Assembly: GCA_009741485.1 (NCBI GenBank)
Contig: CM019216.1
Span: forward strand, 54,850,918-54,914,917
Reading direction: 5' to 3'
DNA: 64,000 bases
DNA from: Malurus cyaneus samueli
Lineage: Eukaryota > Chordata > Aves > Passeriformes > Maluridae
This document shows positions 10,490 through 25,354 of the stretch, in pieces (the stretch's first letter is position 1; every line of letters begins with the position of its first letter). Under the pieces are notes generated by a model, which searched no databases, was not told the origin of the DNA, and saw nothing but the letters and a program-made list of their open reading frames with translations. Made by a program: the position numbers and the translations under genes.

Positions 10490-13400
10490 CTGCAATGTAG
10501 TACAACACTTTATTTTGTCTAGAAAAGGTTAATTTAAAACAATGACTATAGTAGTGCAATTTAAAAAAACATATAGACCTATATAGGGTGTCATTTTTCA
10601 CTCCTTCCTCTAAAATTTTTGAGAAAAAAATTTATAATTACTTTTCCCCTGAACTCTGATGAATATTATTTTACAGTTGCTATTAGCACATGCAGTTTTT
10701 TAGAAGCTCACAGTTTATCCACTGAAAGATGGGAGAATACTTAGAGGTCACTTTTGAAGTAATTTCATGCAGTTAACTGAAAATACTAGCAACAATATGA
10801 TTAGGGGAGATAAGAATATCTGAACTGGACATTGATGGGGCTTTGATGCCCCACCAATTCTGGATACTTTTTCTGTCTTTATGCATGTTCCCTTTTCTGT
10901 CTTCAAGATACAGTGACAGTAGATGGCTCAGATACAGAACTTAGCATGTGGTAGCTCCTTATGATTTCCTCTTCTGACCTAAATTTGTTTCCATTCCAAA
11001 ACGTAAAACGTACTGGCCTGTGAGCAGAAAGGCATCCATTACCCTCATATTACCACAAGCAAGGAAAAGAAAGACTTCCTTTGTGTGAGGATGTTTTTAA
11101 TTATTTTTTCTTCTTTTTTGAGCTGCTAACTAGAATCTCTTATTTTTCTGTAAATATCTTTTTAATTAGATTTGCTATGGTGGTAAAGACTTCCTCTGTG
11201 TGCACTCTCTGTGAATGTTCTGGAATTGCCAGCAAAATCACAATTCCTGATAAATACTGAAGTGAAGTATGTTTTGAGTGACATAGCTACTCATATGGAA
11301 AACCTGATTCTGATAATTAAGCTTAAGAAGTGCAATGTAGTAAGGAGATGGAAATTTCCCTATATCAAGTGTTCCCTATGTGACCAGTTGAGAGAACACA
11401 AGCAACCAAGCAAAAAATATCCCTCCCAATCCCAAGAGCTCATATTTTGAATGTTATTCACCATACAATGATGCTCTCAGTCACTCTAAATGTTGCTATA
11501 AAAATACGTTTGTAGCATATAAAGCTTCTCCCTCCCCCACCAATCTGAATAACTCCTGCTTAACTCTAAGAAGAAATCCCAGCTCTGACACATCTTTAGC
11601 ACAAATATTCTTTCTTTATAAGTTCTCTACACTTATGAGTTTCTTCAACATTTTTTTCAAGCATTTGGCAGCGCTAATAGGTGTTCTCAAATATTCTTCT
11701 GAAAACTGGAAGTTTAAGCTCCCAGGTAAAGCAGAGCACATATTAAGACTTAAACATTACAAAGACGTACACTTGCAAACGAAGCTCTTTGATACTGGTT
11801 GCTCCTTCACTTACCTGCCAAGACCTTAGTTCAGGCCCTTGGTCCTGCTTCCCCTGTTACAGCGTAGGAATGCAGCTCCAGTGCTGCTAAGGTTGTTAGG
11901 GTGTCATCAACTGCTGCAGGAGAAACAACACATCCTGAACTCTGGGGTTGGCAGGTAAAAAGCCTTTCTGTCTCCTCTGACCTGTGTTTGTCAGTCTACA
12001 GAGGGAGCACCCAGGAAAGACAACAGGAGTTCCATATGCAGAAAGAGGAAAAAAAAGGGACCATCCACTTTCTTTCTGTCTTGTAATCTTTAAGTCCACA
12101 CATGTAACTGCTTAGAGTCACCTCACATCTAGCCAGAACACAAAGCTGGAGTGAGGGAGAAGCAGCGAAGGCACAAAGCTCTTTCTCCCTCCCTCCTTCC
12201 CTCCTTTGCAGTGCATAGGTAGAGCAGCATTTGTTTTCTTTGCTGGGAGCAGAGAACATTGAGTCCTTTGGCTCCTTGTAATAATAATACCATGGAAGGA
12301 GGAAACAGTTTGTGCAGGTTGCAAATGCAATAGGGTGTTGATCTGAGTCTGTCTAAAAGAGAATGAGGCTGCCTGTTTTCCTTCCTCCATCAAATGAGCA
12401 GCACCTAAACTGTACTGAGATCATTTACTTGCCGGGCAGTAGACATTGAAGGCTTGGATTCAGAGTCTTACTGGAAGCAGAAAGTGACTCATCTGAGAGC
12501 AGTCAGTCTACACTGCTAATTTAATTTGTTGTCTGGGATCAAGTACTGTTAGTTTTGCTAACGGAAAATCTCTGCTAGACATGGGAAAACCATCATGGGT
12601 TGATGCAGGGAAAACAGGGAAAAGGGAGGCAGTGAATAGTGAATAAGAGAAATAGGAAAAGGAACCAGAAGGCCATGTTGACTTCATTGCATTTTTTTAA
12701 TCAAAGGAATACCTGATAGACAATATGCACTTTGATTTTCCTCAATAAAACGTTCAGATTATGGGCTTGGAACACAGCATACTAGTTTTGTGGTATCTAC
12801 ACTAGAGTGACAATGCAAGGTTCACACTTAGCCTTGATTCCTTCATCTCACCATTCATAGTGGAGTTTAATGGCTGAAGTCAATCAGGGCTGCAAAATAG
12901 AGAACTCTCCAAAGACAGATGTGTTATACTGGGTTGGAACACTTCCACAGGTCTGGGTATTGCACTTAAAACAGTGCTACATTTATAATCTTGGCCTACA
13001 TTCTGCATTATGTTTCCAGTGACAAAACTAGCACTACATTTTAACTTTTAATTTATCTACATCTGTCAAGGCTAGAGTTCAATCAGATATGTTACTTTTA
13101 ATATGCTTCTCCTGTGAATGAAACCATCATTTGTATACTTAAGTACATTAAATTCAGGCATCTTCTGTTTTCACTCAAGGAACTGGTTCATGATCTCTTA
13201 GAAAAATAATTAAATATTTGTGCATTTGTGACTGCAAAGTTAACTTGAAAGCAGCCTTTAAGTAACTGATCACCATAACAGATTGCTACCTTTTAACTTG
13301 AAATGCCAACACCACACTGATCTTTCCTATGTTGCTATCTTCATCTGGAAGCACCCTATCTGTTCACATTTCTCTATGGAATTCAAGCAGTCCACAGCAG

Positions 13401-16400
13401 CAAAGGCATCCTGCATACCTGGAGCTGATGTCCTTGATACATCAATCCATCACTGAAGCTAGCTGATTGTGTCAGAATAATTACGGTGTATAGTTTAATA
13501 CTAAACAGACTAAAAGTAAGAGGCTAAAGATTTACAGAATTACCTGACTTAGGTAAGGCTTTAAGAAGAGGAAATTGCTGATACACCTTATTAAAGAGTA
13601 GTTAAATGAAAGGGAGGTCTCCTAGAGAGTCATCTGATGCAAACTAACATCTATGGTGCTATTATTCTTTATTAGTTGGAATATACCCAGCAGATATCTT
13701 TAAAATTTAGAGATGCAAATTACCCATAATAAAAGCACAACAAAACTAATGGCTTAAAAAGGGAGTCCAAAGGCAGAGTTCAAATGGAAAGCACAAGCAG
13801 GAGTTTGTTCTCTGTTCACATGGAAGGTTTGTTTTTCCCAGTTCTATACTGATTTTATTGTTGGAGAGTACAGTAAAAAATACTTCAGTGGCCTGAGGTC
13901 AATATACATTTCAAATATACCTTGGGTTCCTGACTCCTACAAAATCAATAAGCTCCTTGAACTACTGCAACAATATTTTTGTGAGTAATTTCTGTTTGGA
14001 GTGAATGCATTTCTATTTTGCAACTTCAAACACTTCCTAAGTAAAACAGTTAATGATCAAGGATTACTTGAACATGCATACATACTGAACAAATGATACA
14101 AATAAGCGTAAGTTGGCCCAGCTTTCTAGCTGCTATGTTTATGGGGCAAGTGCTGGGATTCAGAAAACCAATCTTTATTTATTTAGCAGCTATAATTTGG
14201 CTGTTAATATTCAAGTTCAGCAGTTAAGTAAATGTTCTGTTGAGTAATTATTTAGCTAAATAAGTATTGAAGCACCCTGTTGCATGAGAAGGTAAAAAAG
14301 CCAAGCTAATTGGATAAAATCATCAAGAGACTTGAACTAATTTAAGAGCAAATATCTTGCTGACTCTTCTTCCAGGTGTTTTCAGCTGATGGGTTTAGCC
14401 TTTTTGTAAGTTGCATCCCTACTGCTACACTTAGTGCCATTAAGTGAAGATAATTTAGAGCTTGGACCTGATCTTTCATTTTCTGTATATTGAGTAAAGA
14501 AATGGTATTTAAGTGCTTTCCAAGAGTCAGGTTCTCATGTACCAATAGCCTAAATCTGGTGAATCAGTGAAATTACTGTTATCTCTATGGCAAGAAAACC
14601 ATGCCATTGTGACAGGTGCCAAGATTAATATTCTGCCCATGCATGGCTGACGCCAGTTACTATTCATTCAGGTATTTTCTCTGTTATGTGCATCATATGC
14701 AGCATATTATCACAGTATTTTGCAATTATGTCTGGCACTGAAGATCATGTGACAATTAAAACTTCTTGCCTCAGTGGTGTTTTTTTGTGCTGCCTTGCAG
14801 ATAAGGAGTAGAAATCAAACTGGGACACTGTGAACTAGTTTGGTAGGCTGTTGAGTTGGCCATTCAGGAGATCTGTGCTCAGTTTCTACTTCTTGGCTAA
14901 AGTTTGTAGTCTTTCCTGGGCAGTGACTGCATTTTAGGCTGGCCTGTATATGTCATACAGTGGAGCCATGAGCCCTCAAGCCACCATTGTAACACAAAAA
15001 TCTTTCTTATTCTACACCAAAGGTCACATTAAGTCAATTGTTCATACATAATCTAAAGGCAGAATTTTGTTTTCAGATGAAAATCAATATTAAGATAAGA
15101 TTCTCTCGATAACAGATGTTCTGACATGTTTCCTTTACTGACTGACCCTTTGAAAGAATATGTCACTGGCACTACACTTCACCCTATCCTAATCCTGGAA
15201 ATTTTTATTAGCATCAGATTAGGAGATATAATATTTTCAGATTTTTTTAAAATCCACCACAACTCTCTCCTCACAAAAGACCTCGAGATTAAGATTTAAT
15301 TATGATTTTGAAATTCCAGTGGTAGATGATGTAAAATGACCATTCCCCAAAAGTCTTGAAAAACACAAGTTGAATTTACCAAATAGATTCAGAGAAGAAA
15401 TATCTTTCCTCTTCTATTTGAAAGAGGAAAAGCCTTTAAACAAACAAATTACTACATATGAAGACAACATAGGATTAGTGCATATTCCTGAAATGAGGTT
15501 TTGAAAATTCTGAGACAAAGGTGGGTACCAACATTAAACCTTTTGCCAGATGGGTAAATACCTTCACTCTTTAAATCAAAATGAGTGTGCTTCTGCTGAT
15601 CTCCATGCTCTTTTATTCCTCTGCTTTTATTACAAGAGTCTGGCTTAAAATATTTTTTCTGGTTTTAATTCAGATGCAAAAAACCTGCATGCTAGTATCA
15701 TTTTCATTTTTTATTGTAGTTCAATCTGATCAGATTATCTTCAATACTGTGGTTCAACAGTCAGTCACTGAAAAAATCAATTGTTTGCAAAAATTCTTTT
15801 CAGCTCACTGCTAAATGCTGAGGCATGATCTGTTAGATGTCAGAGATAGATGTGGTCCCCATATCCCATATTCTGTATAATGGAAAGGACAACTATACTG
15901 GGATAATTTAATTTCTTTTTGAAACCTGATTTGATTTATGACTCAAAATCATTTTGTCACCTTGTATTTTTCTGAAAGCTGAAATATTTAAGCTTGATGT
16001 CACTGACTACTAGTTGGACTGTTTGTTTATGCACAGAGGAGAATAATGATTTTGCTACACTGTGCAGAGCAATAATAATGAAAGATGTAATAATATTGTG
16101 ATGCATTCATGAAGAACAATACACCTATGTTAATCTCAAATCACTGTCTTCTATCTCTCTTTTAATATCACAAAAAATAGGCATCATTGAGAATGAAATG
16201 TTACATGAACAGTATTATCCAAGGATAACTTTTCTTTTGTAAGCCAAATAAAGGGTAAAAATCTGCTTCTGTTAAAGTAGGAAAATAACTCGCTTTTTTG
16301 TTCCAGTAAGTGAATAATATCCAGAGTATTTTTTTTCTGAGAAAAACTAGACCTAGAATCATTATTTTTATGAAGAGGTGATGCCTTGTACTAGACATTT

Positions 16401-17382
16401 TCATAGGCTCAGATAAACTTGCAGTGTATCCTTCAGACCTCTGGCTGTATTAGAGTGAAAGGGGATCCATCTCTTATTTGACCTCTGAGTTTATGTCCTT
16501 GTAAGAACAGCAAGACAAACTAAAGCTCTACAATTCTTCTAATAACACCAGTGTATTCAAAACTTCAGTCAAATCTGCGGCATTAAGTAAATTCTAGAGT
16601 AGACTGTTGCATGGATGCCTGGAGGTCTGCAAGGTGAACATAAGTGATGTGTAGTGAACTTGTTATTCCCATCTGTCTGCATTATTTGTGAGATACTTTG
16701 AAGGGGAATGGTGGTCAAAAGCTTATGGAATCATTTGCTTAAACTGGTCAGAATCTGGTCTTTACTCAGTCAGCCGAACATAATTTTTTTACAAATAAGA
16801 AACAGGTCAAAAAAATGTGAAGGATTTTTTGTCACTAGTGTCAATCCTAACAAGATCATGATTTACAAGCTCTTCACCAAATTCAATAAAGAAATGCAGG
16901 ATATAAAATTTTATACTAAAAACAAGTTAGAAATTTAATGAAAAATAGCTACATCCTACTCTGAGTAAAAAATTAATTGTCTTGTGCTTAAAACTAAATG
17001 ATGAGATTATGTTTAGCTGACTGACATAGGAAACCAGTCTGTTGAGGGAAAGCCAACAATTACCATAAGGCTATAATCAGTCTACTTGGCAGTGTCCACT
17101 GAAACTATAAACTCCTTTCAAAAAGTCCAGGTACCTGTGGTGCTAAGTTTTCTGAGTGCCAGAGTTACATTTGCCTTAGGTGATAAGATGGTGCAAGAGG
17201 CAAGTATGCTCCAAATTGTTTTTGAAAGAAGAAAACAAACAAGCATAGATTCCAGCTTGGACTCATCTGTTTTAGAGTGGAGAAAAATACATGTTTGCTA
17301 GGAGAATTTATGAACTTGGCATCTGATTCTGTGAGTCTTACCTCATGTAACTAAAATCCCAAGCAATTTTTTTTTTTTTTTA

Positions 17383-17499
17383 AATAATGGAAGTACTTGC
17401 AAGTTTACCATCCAGGAGGTTTTGCATTACAGCTGAAATGNAATAATGGAAGTACTTGCAAGTTTACCATCCAGGAGGTTTTGCATTACAGCTGAAATG
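17383..17499. repeat. Exact 58-bp duplication split by an N (likely assembly scar)
   Basis: Bases 17383-17440 are repeated without change at 17442-17499, and position 17441 is N. A run of 15 T sits just before the first copy (17367-17381). Identical contig ends joined by a nominal gap next to a homopolymer is the usual sign of an unmerged overlap, so the true locus probably has one copy. Confidence 0.85.
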
Positions 17500-20204
17500 C
17501 CTCCAATATTTCAAAGCTTCAGGTGAGGGATGGCATGTGAAATCATAAACCTTCCAGCTCTTTGTTCAGCTTACAGTATGGTCTTATCATATTGGCCTGA
17601 AATTATAAAAGCTGCAGTCATAACTAGCCTGTGTTTTTCTTTTTTAAATAGGTAATGAAAAGTAAGAGAAAATGAAATAATGGCTAGATGGCTAGAAAAC
17701 ATTCAATCTTTTCATTTCAAATTTTTCTTGGTGGTATTTTCCCCCTGATTCAGTTGTATTGTAGTGTGTGCAGTGTTGTAGTTTGTATTTTTCCACTTTC
17801 TTCATCCCTGTTTGAAGAGTATACAGCTGAAAAACAGTCTGTAACAGATGTGTGGGCACCTCTGCATCGTAAAAGTGCTCTCAATGGAAAAGGATTCTCT
17901 GCTCAGGATCCAGTAATATTAAATGCAGGCAGACTTCTGGCTCCCATATGCCCATTTCTGCATACCATAAATCCTGTGCGCCAAGCAGGAACTCAAGGTG
18001 TAAATTTTCTGGTTTTATTTTTTTTACCCAGGATGGATGAGGAAACTGTTTCACAGGCCCTTCCACCAGGGGTTTTTGGAGAATGCAGCTGACTGGAACT
18101 GAGTTTTGTTTTGCACCAATTTGACAGTTAAAATTAATTTATTTCTGAATTAGATTTCTAACAAAACACTGTGTTTGGAAAAGTTTAATGACATTTCATA
18201 ATTGCTTTTGATAGTTTTAGGAAAAATTATCATTGCAATTTAAAATGAAATGATCAGTTGTCTTGGTTTTATTGTTTGTTAGCTACCATTATTCTAACTA
18301 CTCTTTTGTGAGTAATTCTAGTTAATGTAATGAAAGAATAGATTTAAATGAAATATTGTGCTTCACTTTAAGAAGCTCTTTAGAAGAAATACATTCTGTC
18401 ATAGCAGGTTTCTTTTCCAGTAGGCTTTCTGATTACAAGAAAAGAGATTTTCTATTGAGAAAACAGCTCATCAGGGAATTCAGCAGCTCTTAACTTCATG
18501 ATACAAGGAGTATTTATTAAAGCCTCATCTCTCGGAGTCCTGTGAACAGCATCTCCATTTTTCACTCAGAATAATGTTTATACTAAAAACTATGGAGAGA
18601 AGTGTGAAGAACAATGCCTTATAGAATCAAAATTACAAAGAACAGCAAAAATTGCATTTGCCTTTTGTATTTGAAGTATGCTTGCTTCCCTACAACAGCC
18701 TTGAGATTTCTAGAAGAGTGCATCGATGGTATGGCTGTGGAGTGTGTGGACACAGGAATAGAGATGTGGTCAAGATCCCTTGTGCCTACACATGGGTATC
18801 TTGTACCCTTCACTGCCATATTTCTGACAACAATGCTGTAGCAGCAGTCCAGGGGTAACTGAAAGAATCACTGCCTATTGTCCTGTATTTGTTCTGTAGT
18901 GCTGCTTTAGCAGTGATATTTAGACTTTTCGGTGTGAAGGAATAGCTTTTAGCTCTGTAAGATATTTAAGAGTTCAGAAGGAAATACACTTTCAAATATG
19001 ACAGATGAATGGGGTCCTGCCTTTCTTTCTTGTGAAAACCTGGACTGAATTCTGTCAGTTATTTTGTTCAAAGGCTTATGGTAAGGCCAGATCATCTGTG
19101 CTCAGAGTTGTGAACTTTCCCATGAAAAATAAGACACTTCTTAGTTCATCTGAGATTGTATCTTTCTGTCATACTTTGAAGGTGGAGGAGAGTGGGTTCA
19201 ATTTCTTACTTTTTTTAAATTGCTGTGCTTTCTTGATACTGTGCTGCTAATTGGTCAAAATCATTACAGATTCAACTATAAACTATATATAAAAAAAAGG
19301 AGGTTGGTGGAAATCACAGTTTAAAGTATCTGGAGCACATCAGGCTATTAAGATCTAGTCAGTTAAGATGTTTAGCTCTGTCCTGGTAGCCTTATGTTGT
19401 GCTATTCCTGAGCTTGAGCAGAACCAGAATTGAACCCAAATGATCTACTGCTTAAGAGTATCATAATCTCTTTGTTAATGGGAAATCTTGAACAAGGTTT
19501 TGGAGTTTATGTAAGATCATTATGTAAGGTTATTAAATTGCATCCCACATGCCACCGTGATGGTAGATTATCCTTACTGAAATATGAGTGCTAAACTAAA
19601 GTAAGTCATAGAGGGATGTGCCCTGTAAAGCAAGTACTTAAAAAGGTTTAAACAAGTCTCTTCCCTTTTCTGTATATTTAATGTTTTAAAATGGAATAGA
19701 TCTAAAATTTGGTAACCTTTTCTCTTCATAAGGGACAGTCAGATTACCAGTCTCTTTCTAAAGCCCTGAGTTATATTTTCCTGCTGTATTTTCCATCAAA
19801 GTTGACATTAGTATGCATTTGGCAGACATATTGTCAAATTTGTCCAAAATACATTTTCCTTTTGGACTCCGTGAAAAATTTGAAAGCCAAGCCTTGTAGA
19901 ATTAAAAATTCATGTGTCAGTATACTTTCCATCAAAGACTGATTTTTGCAATGTGATCATTGATGTATTTTTTATACTCATTCTTTCTTCTTTTAGAAAA
20001 AACTTAGAAGTGTACTGGTAGTAGAAAACTAAACTACTGGAGAGCCCTTGAGAAAAGGGACATTGTCCTAAAATACTCACAAAACGCCCCAGAAATGTTT
20101 TGCAAACATTTAAGATCTGAGTTTCAGTTTTGCACTGAGTTCAATGTTTCCTGATATGGAGAGGGAACCTCCTGTGTAACAGCTTGTTTTCCCTGCTTCT
20201 GCTC

Positions 20205-20465
20205 CTGTCATGGCACCACTGAAAGGAGCCCGGCTCCGTCTTCTTTGTTCACTCACTTCAGGTATTTATACATATTGATAAGATGCTTCTGAGCCTTCCC
20301 TTGTCCAGATGTCAGCTCTCTCAACCTTTCCTCATAAGAGAGGTGCTCCAGTCCCTTAATTATTTTAGAGGCCCTTCACAGAACACTCCAATATCCAGGA
20401 CTATTGCAATGGAGAGCCCAGAACTGAATATAGTGTTCTAGGCATGGCCAGTAGTGCCATAAAAA
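20205..20465 (-). mobile_element. CR1 LINE fragment, truncated at both ends
   Basis: The plus strand shows the reverse complement of a CR1 3'-region consensus as I know it: ATTGATAAGATGCTTCTGAG, then the stretch corresponding to the conserved CTCTCTCAACCTTTCCTCAT and AAGAGAGGTGCTCCAGTCCC, then GAGCCCAGAACTGAATATAG. It therefore lies on the minus strand, the same sense as RGS17. It is diverged, broken and has no usable reading frame; the 3' terminus is missing. CR1 is the dominant retroposon of birds and is also common in other reptiles. Confidence 0.9.
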
Positions 20466-23070
20466 ACATATTTAAAAAGGGAGTGCAACTGAGGAATATT
20501 TTGGGGGGCTAATTAAAAAAAATGCAATTATATTTACATTTCAGGATGACTTCAGAGTGAAGGAGTGAACTGGTCTGAAGGTTAATGCAGGTTAAATGTT
20601 ATGTGAAGGAAGACTGGCCCTTTTAATGGACAACCTTGCTGAACATGTTGTTTTCTTCCACTATTCTTGTGTGATTTAATCTACCTACCTACAGATATTG
20701 CAGCTCAGCAGGAACTCAACGGCAGATGGAAACTGCCAGTGTGCTCTGTACTTGAACTTCTGAAATAAAGGAGAGTATCTCCCTCAAACTCAGACTAGCA
20801 CTGAGCAAAATTTATAACAGTCTAAGAGAGGAAAGAACCAGTGATTTAAACCAGTGACTTTCCTAAGCTCTTTTTTCTTCCCAATATTTTGTTCTTCTGA
20901 AAATCTGTAAGAAAATATACTTTCTGCTGGATTTTACATTAAAGGGATTGTATTACTTTTACATACTGATAGCCACAACAGAAGTAATTGCAACTTTTGG
21001 AAACTTTTAGTCCTTTCTAGGAGATTTTTTAAAAATTTTTATTCTCATATGTGGAATGTAATTTCTGTACATGTAAGAAACCCAAAGCTTGCCCAGGTTT
21101 GCTTACCAATGATTTTTAGTGGAATTACTCTAGATTTCTTCCATTACTTTAGAGCCGATTTCTGCTTTAGGCAATACTCAACTCAAGGATGTATTTCTCT
21201 TTTCAGGTCACCCAACAGATTGCTAGTCTGGCTGTCAGCTTCATTCCTTCCTTCAGAATAATATTACCATTCATATTCCATCTTTTATGATGGATACCTT
21301 TAATTACTAGACAATCTGCAGTGTCCTTACTCCTGGCTACAGCTATTTTGCAAGCAATTCCTTCATATAGTTGAGACAATTAAAAGTGACAGTTCGGTAG
21401 CATTCAAATAAATGGAAATTGCATCCCTTGAAAGGGTATCTAGATGAATAAAAGCCCTCCAAATCACAAGCAAGCAAGCCTAATGGTTTCCATTAATTCT
21501 GATAAATGAGCCTAGTCTCAGTTTCTGTAGCGGCTTTTTCTTTATTATTCTTGGTTTTCAGATATTAGAGTAGAAGCAACAGTAAGGAAATGAGCTTGAA
21601 TAGGGTCACTACCTTGATAAGGTAGCTAGATTCCATAGATTTAGATGTAGTTTCCAAATGGGAAGAGATGCCTGGAAACATTCATCCTAAATTCACATTT
21701 TTCCTTTCATAAGGTGTTGTAAAGTAATCCAGTCAAAGAGAGCTGTAGGAAATTTCAAAGAGTAGTTCCTACTATGATGTTTATGAACACTGCATTTTGT
21801 GAAATTAGCCTGGATTAAACTAGTTTACACTTATCCACATCACAGTCAAGACAGCAAGCTTAACATTCTTCCAGACAGCAAGCAGGATTGAGAACCTCTG
21901 TGCCAGTCTGTGTATATTACAGACATCTGTTTTGTCGGTTCTGGTTTCCAAATTTTGTTGCTTCCTCAGCTGGGGAGTATTTTCAGTGTGGATATCCACA
22001 AGAACTGAAATTATCCATTCCTCCATCATGGCTGATCAGGATCTGCTGGTATCAGGCCCTCCACCAGGTGGTTCAGAAGAGCCAGAGCTGCTGTCTAGAC
22101 AAATATATGTGCTAAGGAATTATTAAGGGTGACTAGACAAGCCTCCTATCTCCTTTGCCTTTCTCACTCACATAATGAATGTCTGACCCACTTTTCTAGT
22201 GAGAGGATCTCCATCTTATAAGTGTTACCTAATAGGGGTCCAGACTAATTTCCATGAAATATTCTATTTTTTTCTCTTAAAAGCATTAGACATTTATTCC
22301 TGTTTTAACTGACATTTTAAACCGATTTGGAATTACACGTGATGAAAAAATAAACCTAGGCAAGATGGAAATTCTGATGCTGATAGATTTTAGTAGTCTC
22401 ATTTCTTTTCCCTTTTTGTTTGGAGCTACAGGCTGCATTCATTCTTGCAGATAAAATGTCTGGGAGAGTCCAGAGGTTCACTGGCACCACAGAGCCCCAG
22501 TCTATGAAAGCCCACACTCAAAATAGGGTTTCTGCACCTGCCATGGGCCATTGCCTGAGACTGTGCACTTTGGCACTGGCCAAATCTCTGCCAAGGAGTT
22601 AACACTTGCTAACAATTTACTGTACAGGCTGACTGTAGCCCATGCTAGACCCTTGGCCCTGCTTAGTTTACTGCTACAGACACTGTCACTGTGTTTAATT
22701 TGGAAAAGGGTGTTTTGTTATTGTTTTTGCGTGTTGAATATTAAAGTTTTTATTATTCCCCAATGAATAAAGAGTTTGCAAGGCCACTTTGGCACCTTTA
22801 AAATGTCATCATCTATCAACATGCCTTACTTCAGCTTATATTTTGATCTCAGACCCACTGTGACCTTTCACATTACTTCTCCGTTTATGTGGTTTTCCAT
22901 GGATTTCTGAGTTAATGCATCTTTGTGTAAGTATCTAATTGCAAATTTGCCATAAGAAAACCAAAAAACAGCCCAGACCCTATCAGGGGAGATTTCAAAG
23001 ACACCAAACTCCTGATATCTAAGAATCACAGCATAAGCTGGAATCAGGAGGCATCTTCAGCACTTCTGAC

Positions 23071-23096
23071 TTTTTTTTTTTTTTTTTTTTTTTTTT
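23071..23096. repeat. Poly(T) tract, 26 bases
   Basis: Uninterrupted T run. On the minus strand it is a poly(A) tract, but no retrocopied gene is recognisable beside it. Confidence 0.9.
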
Positions 23097-25337
23097 CCCT
23101 CCACAAAAACAGTCAAGCTGTGCTCTGGTGACAGAAAATCTGTCATGACATTACGGATCTTCCTTCAGCCACTGTTCCATAGACATCAGCTGAATAGCAT
23201 TTTGGCACAGGCAGGTGGGAAGCGGGTATGGGGGGTGAGGGAGAGCCAAGATGCTGATGCTCTGAAGCAATCCATCTCTTAAACACCCTCAGAGGAGACG
23301 TCAAGCTGCTTTTCACCAGTGAAAGTGATTCTGCCACTGCTTTCTCTCCCTCTAGTCTCCTCAAGAGCAGCTGTCCATGAACAAAATCTTGTGTGCTGTG
23401 CCAGGACAGAATCAAGATCATTTTCTAAAGTTAACTAGATTTATTCTGCTATCTCCTTCTAAGGAGCTACTGTTGCTGTCTTTTGCACCACTGAATTGGA
23501 ATGAGCCTTGTGTAATCCCAAATCCCCTCTGAGCATGTATTTATTCTTCAGTTTAGAAGAACTGCAGTTCAGATTTTTTTTTACTGTAATTTTCTTTACA
23601 GATCTGTTTGTTTGAAAAAGGACTATTTTCTACAGTTAGACTGATCAGGGGTTTCTGTCTTAGTAGTATTACACACAAAGGAATCTACATTTCATTTGTG
23701 AATCTTCAGAAACATTTATTTAAAATTTGCTAATCTATTATATTTACAATCTACTCATTCTCTAACCTGCTTGTGTTAACACAGATGGGGAAAAATATCA
23801 GTAAACACATGAGCCTCCATCTGTTCCTCAAAATGAAATGAACTTTCAAAGTTTTAATTATTAAGAATAAAATCCTGATACTAGGAAAGCTTGGCACAGA
23901 GAGCCCAAGGCTGGTTTTGATGTTTATGAGGATTCTACCACTGGCTTGTGATGAAAGTTAACAGACCGGTTGCATAAGAAGCTGTTGCTCCACTCTTCAC
24001 ATTAGCCTTCTATTTTTATTATTTTATTATTTAATTTATTATTTATATATGCTGAACTTCTCTGTAGTGTCTTGTGTATCTTTGTGCTTCCACCATGATT
24101 TCACAGTAGACTGGCAGTGCCTTAGTGATTACCCCTTTGCACCACTTGCCATAATAAATGCAATGTGTAGTTTACAGTTTTCTTCTAGAGAAGGACATGA
24201 TTTTGATTTACTTTGCATGTCCCACAAAGCAACGGCCTGCGTCAAAACCACTTCTGCTTGGCAAATTACCTGTGGAAACCCCTTTCTACTGTGGGAGCTG
24301 GTGGCTCATTGTCCCTGCCCCTACTCCAAGGCTGTGCAAGAGCTTGTTCTTCCACAGGAATTTGGAGGTAGGTGGCAGGAGGCTGAGAAGAAGAAAGGAA
24401 GAAGATAAAAGGTGGTGCATAAGCTTGGATTAAGGATTTTTCTTAGCTGCTTTTTAATGAGGGGAGGTGAGATATACTCAATTGATTTAGAAGAGGGCTC
24501 CAGGGCAGGTTCTCACGAGATTCAATAGGTTAACTTCAAACTTCCTTTAGTTGTTTTTACATTAAATTTTTGTTTTATGTAAATTTTATTTCTAAAGTCA
24601 TTTGGTTTGCCAGTAACATCTTGTTTTCCTTCATTCACATCTTACTCTTTAGAAGGAGATGCAGGAAAAATAATGGCCCAGTAGTTAGGAGCAGTTAAAT
24701 ATGTGAGCTCACCTACCTTTAAACCTTGTGGCAAAGAAATGTGCCTCCCTCTTTTGAAAAGGTAGCATTTCACACCTGCTTCTCACAGAGGGGCAAGGAG
24801 TGGTCAAAGCTGCCTTTGCTTGCCCGCTCTGGAGCTTTGGAATAAGCTGTGTATCGAATCACATGTGAGGTAAATTTGTGGTCTGGCTCAAGGAAAGAGC
24901 AGACTTCCAGGAATTATTAGGCTAACACTGACAATCTGGCCCAGTTTCACAGAAGAGCACAAGCCCAGAGGTTGGCAAGTCAGGCTGTATTGCCCTAGGA
25001 GAGTTGTGTAAAGAACCATGCACAGAGCCACCTGTCCCCAGCCTGCCCTGAGGACTTAAACTTCCATAAATTTCCAGCAAAATCACTTCCCCTGTCTTAA
25101 TTGTATAGGAGAATGATCTTATGAAATTTCATACCTATTAAGAAGACATGTTTCCCTGCTCTGATTTTTTTTTTCAGTTTAGAGATAATCCCTTTCTTTT
25201 GCTTTAAAGAGAAAATAAATGCTTTACTTGGGTATTATTTAATAAGTACTGTTAACTTACAAAAGTATGAAAAAAAGTACTTGACAAGCTATTTATTTTT
25301 AGTGTGTCTTCTGCTTATTTTTCCAGATGCTGAGAAC

Positions 25338-25354
25338 TTTTTTTTTTTTTTTTT
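25338..25354. repeat. Poly(T) tract, 17 bases
   Basis: Uninterrupted T run in intron 2 with no recognisable element attached. Confidence 0.85.

Noticed and set aside
10407..10601. 64-codon minus-strand open frame overlapping the linker exon
   Set aside because: It is in a different frame from RGS17; the true frame is set by flanking splice phases and conservation.
17688..18092. 134-codon plus-strand open frame
   Set aside because: Antisense to RGS17 in an intron, no recognised motif; likely chance.
23031..23070. Sequence like GAATCACAGCATAAGCTGGA as another CR1 tip
   Set aside because: It resembles the CR1 3' end only loosely over about 40 bases; too short and diverged to claim.
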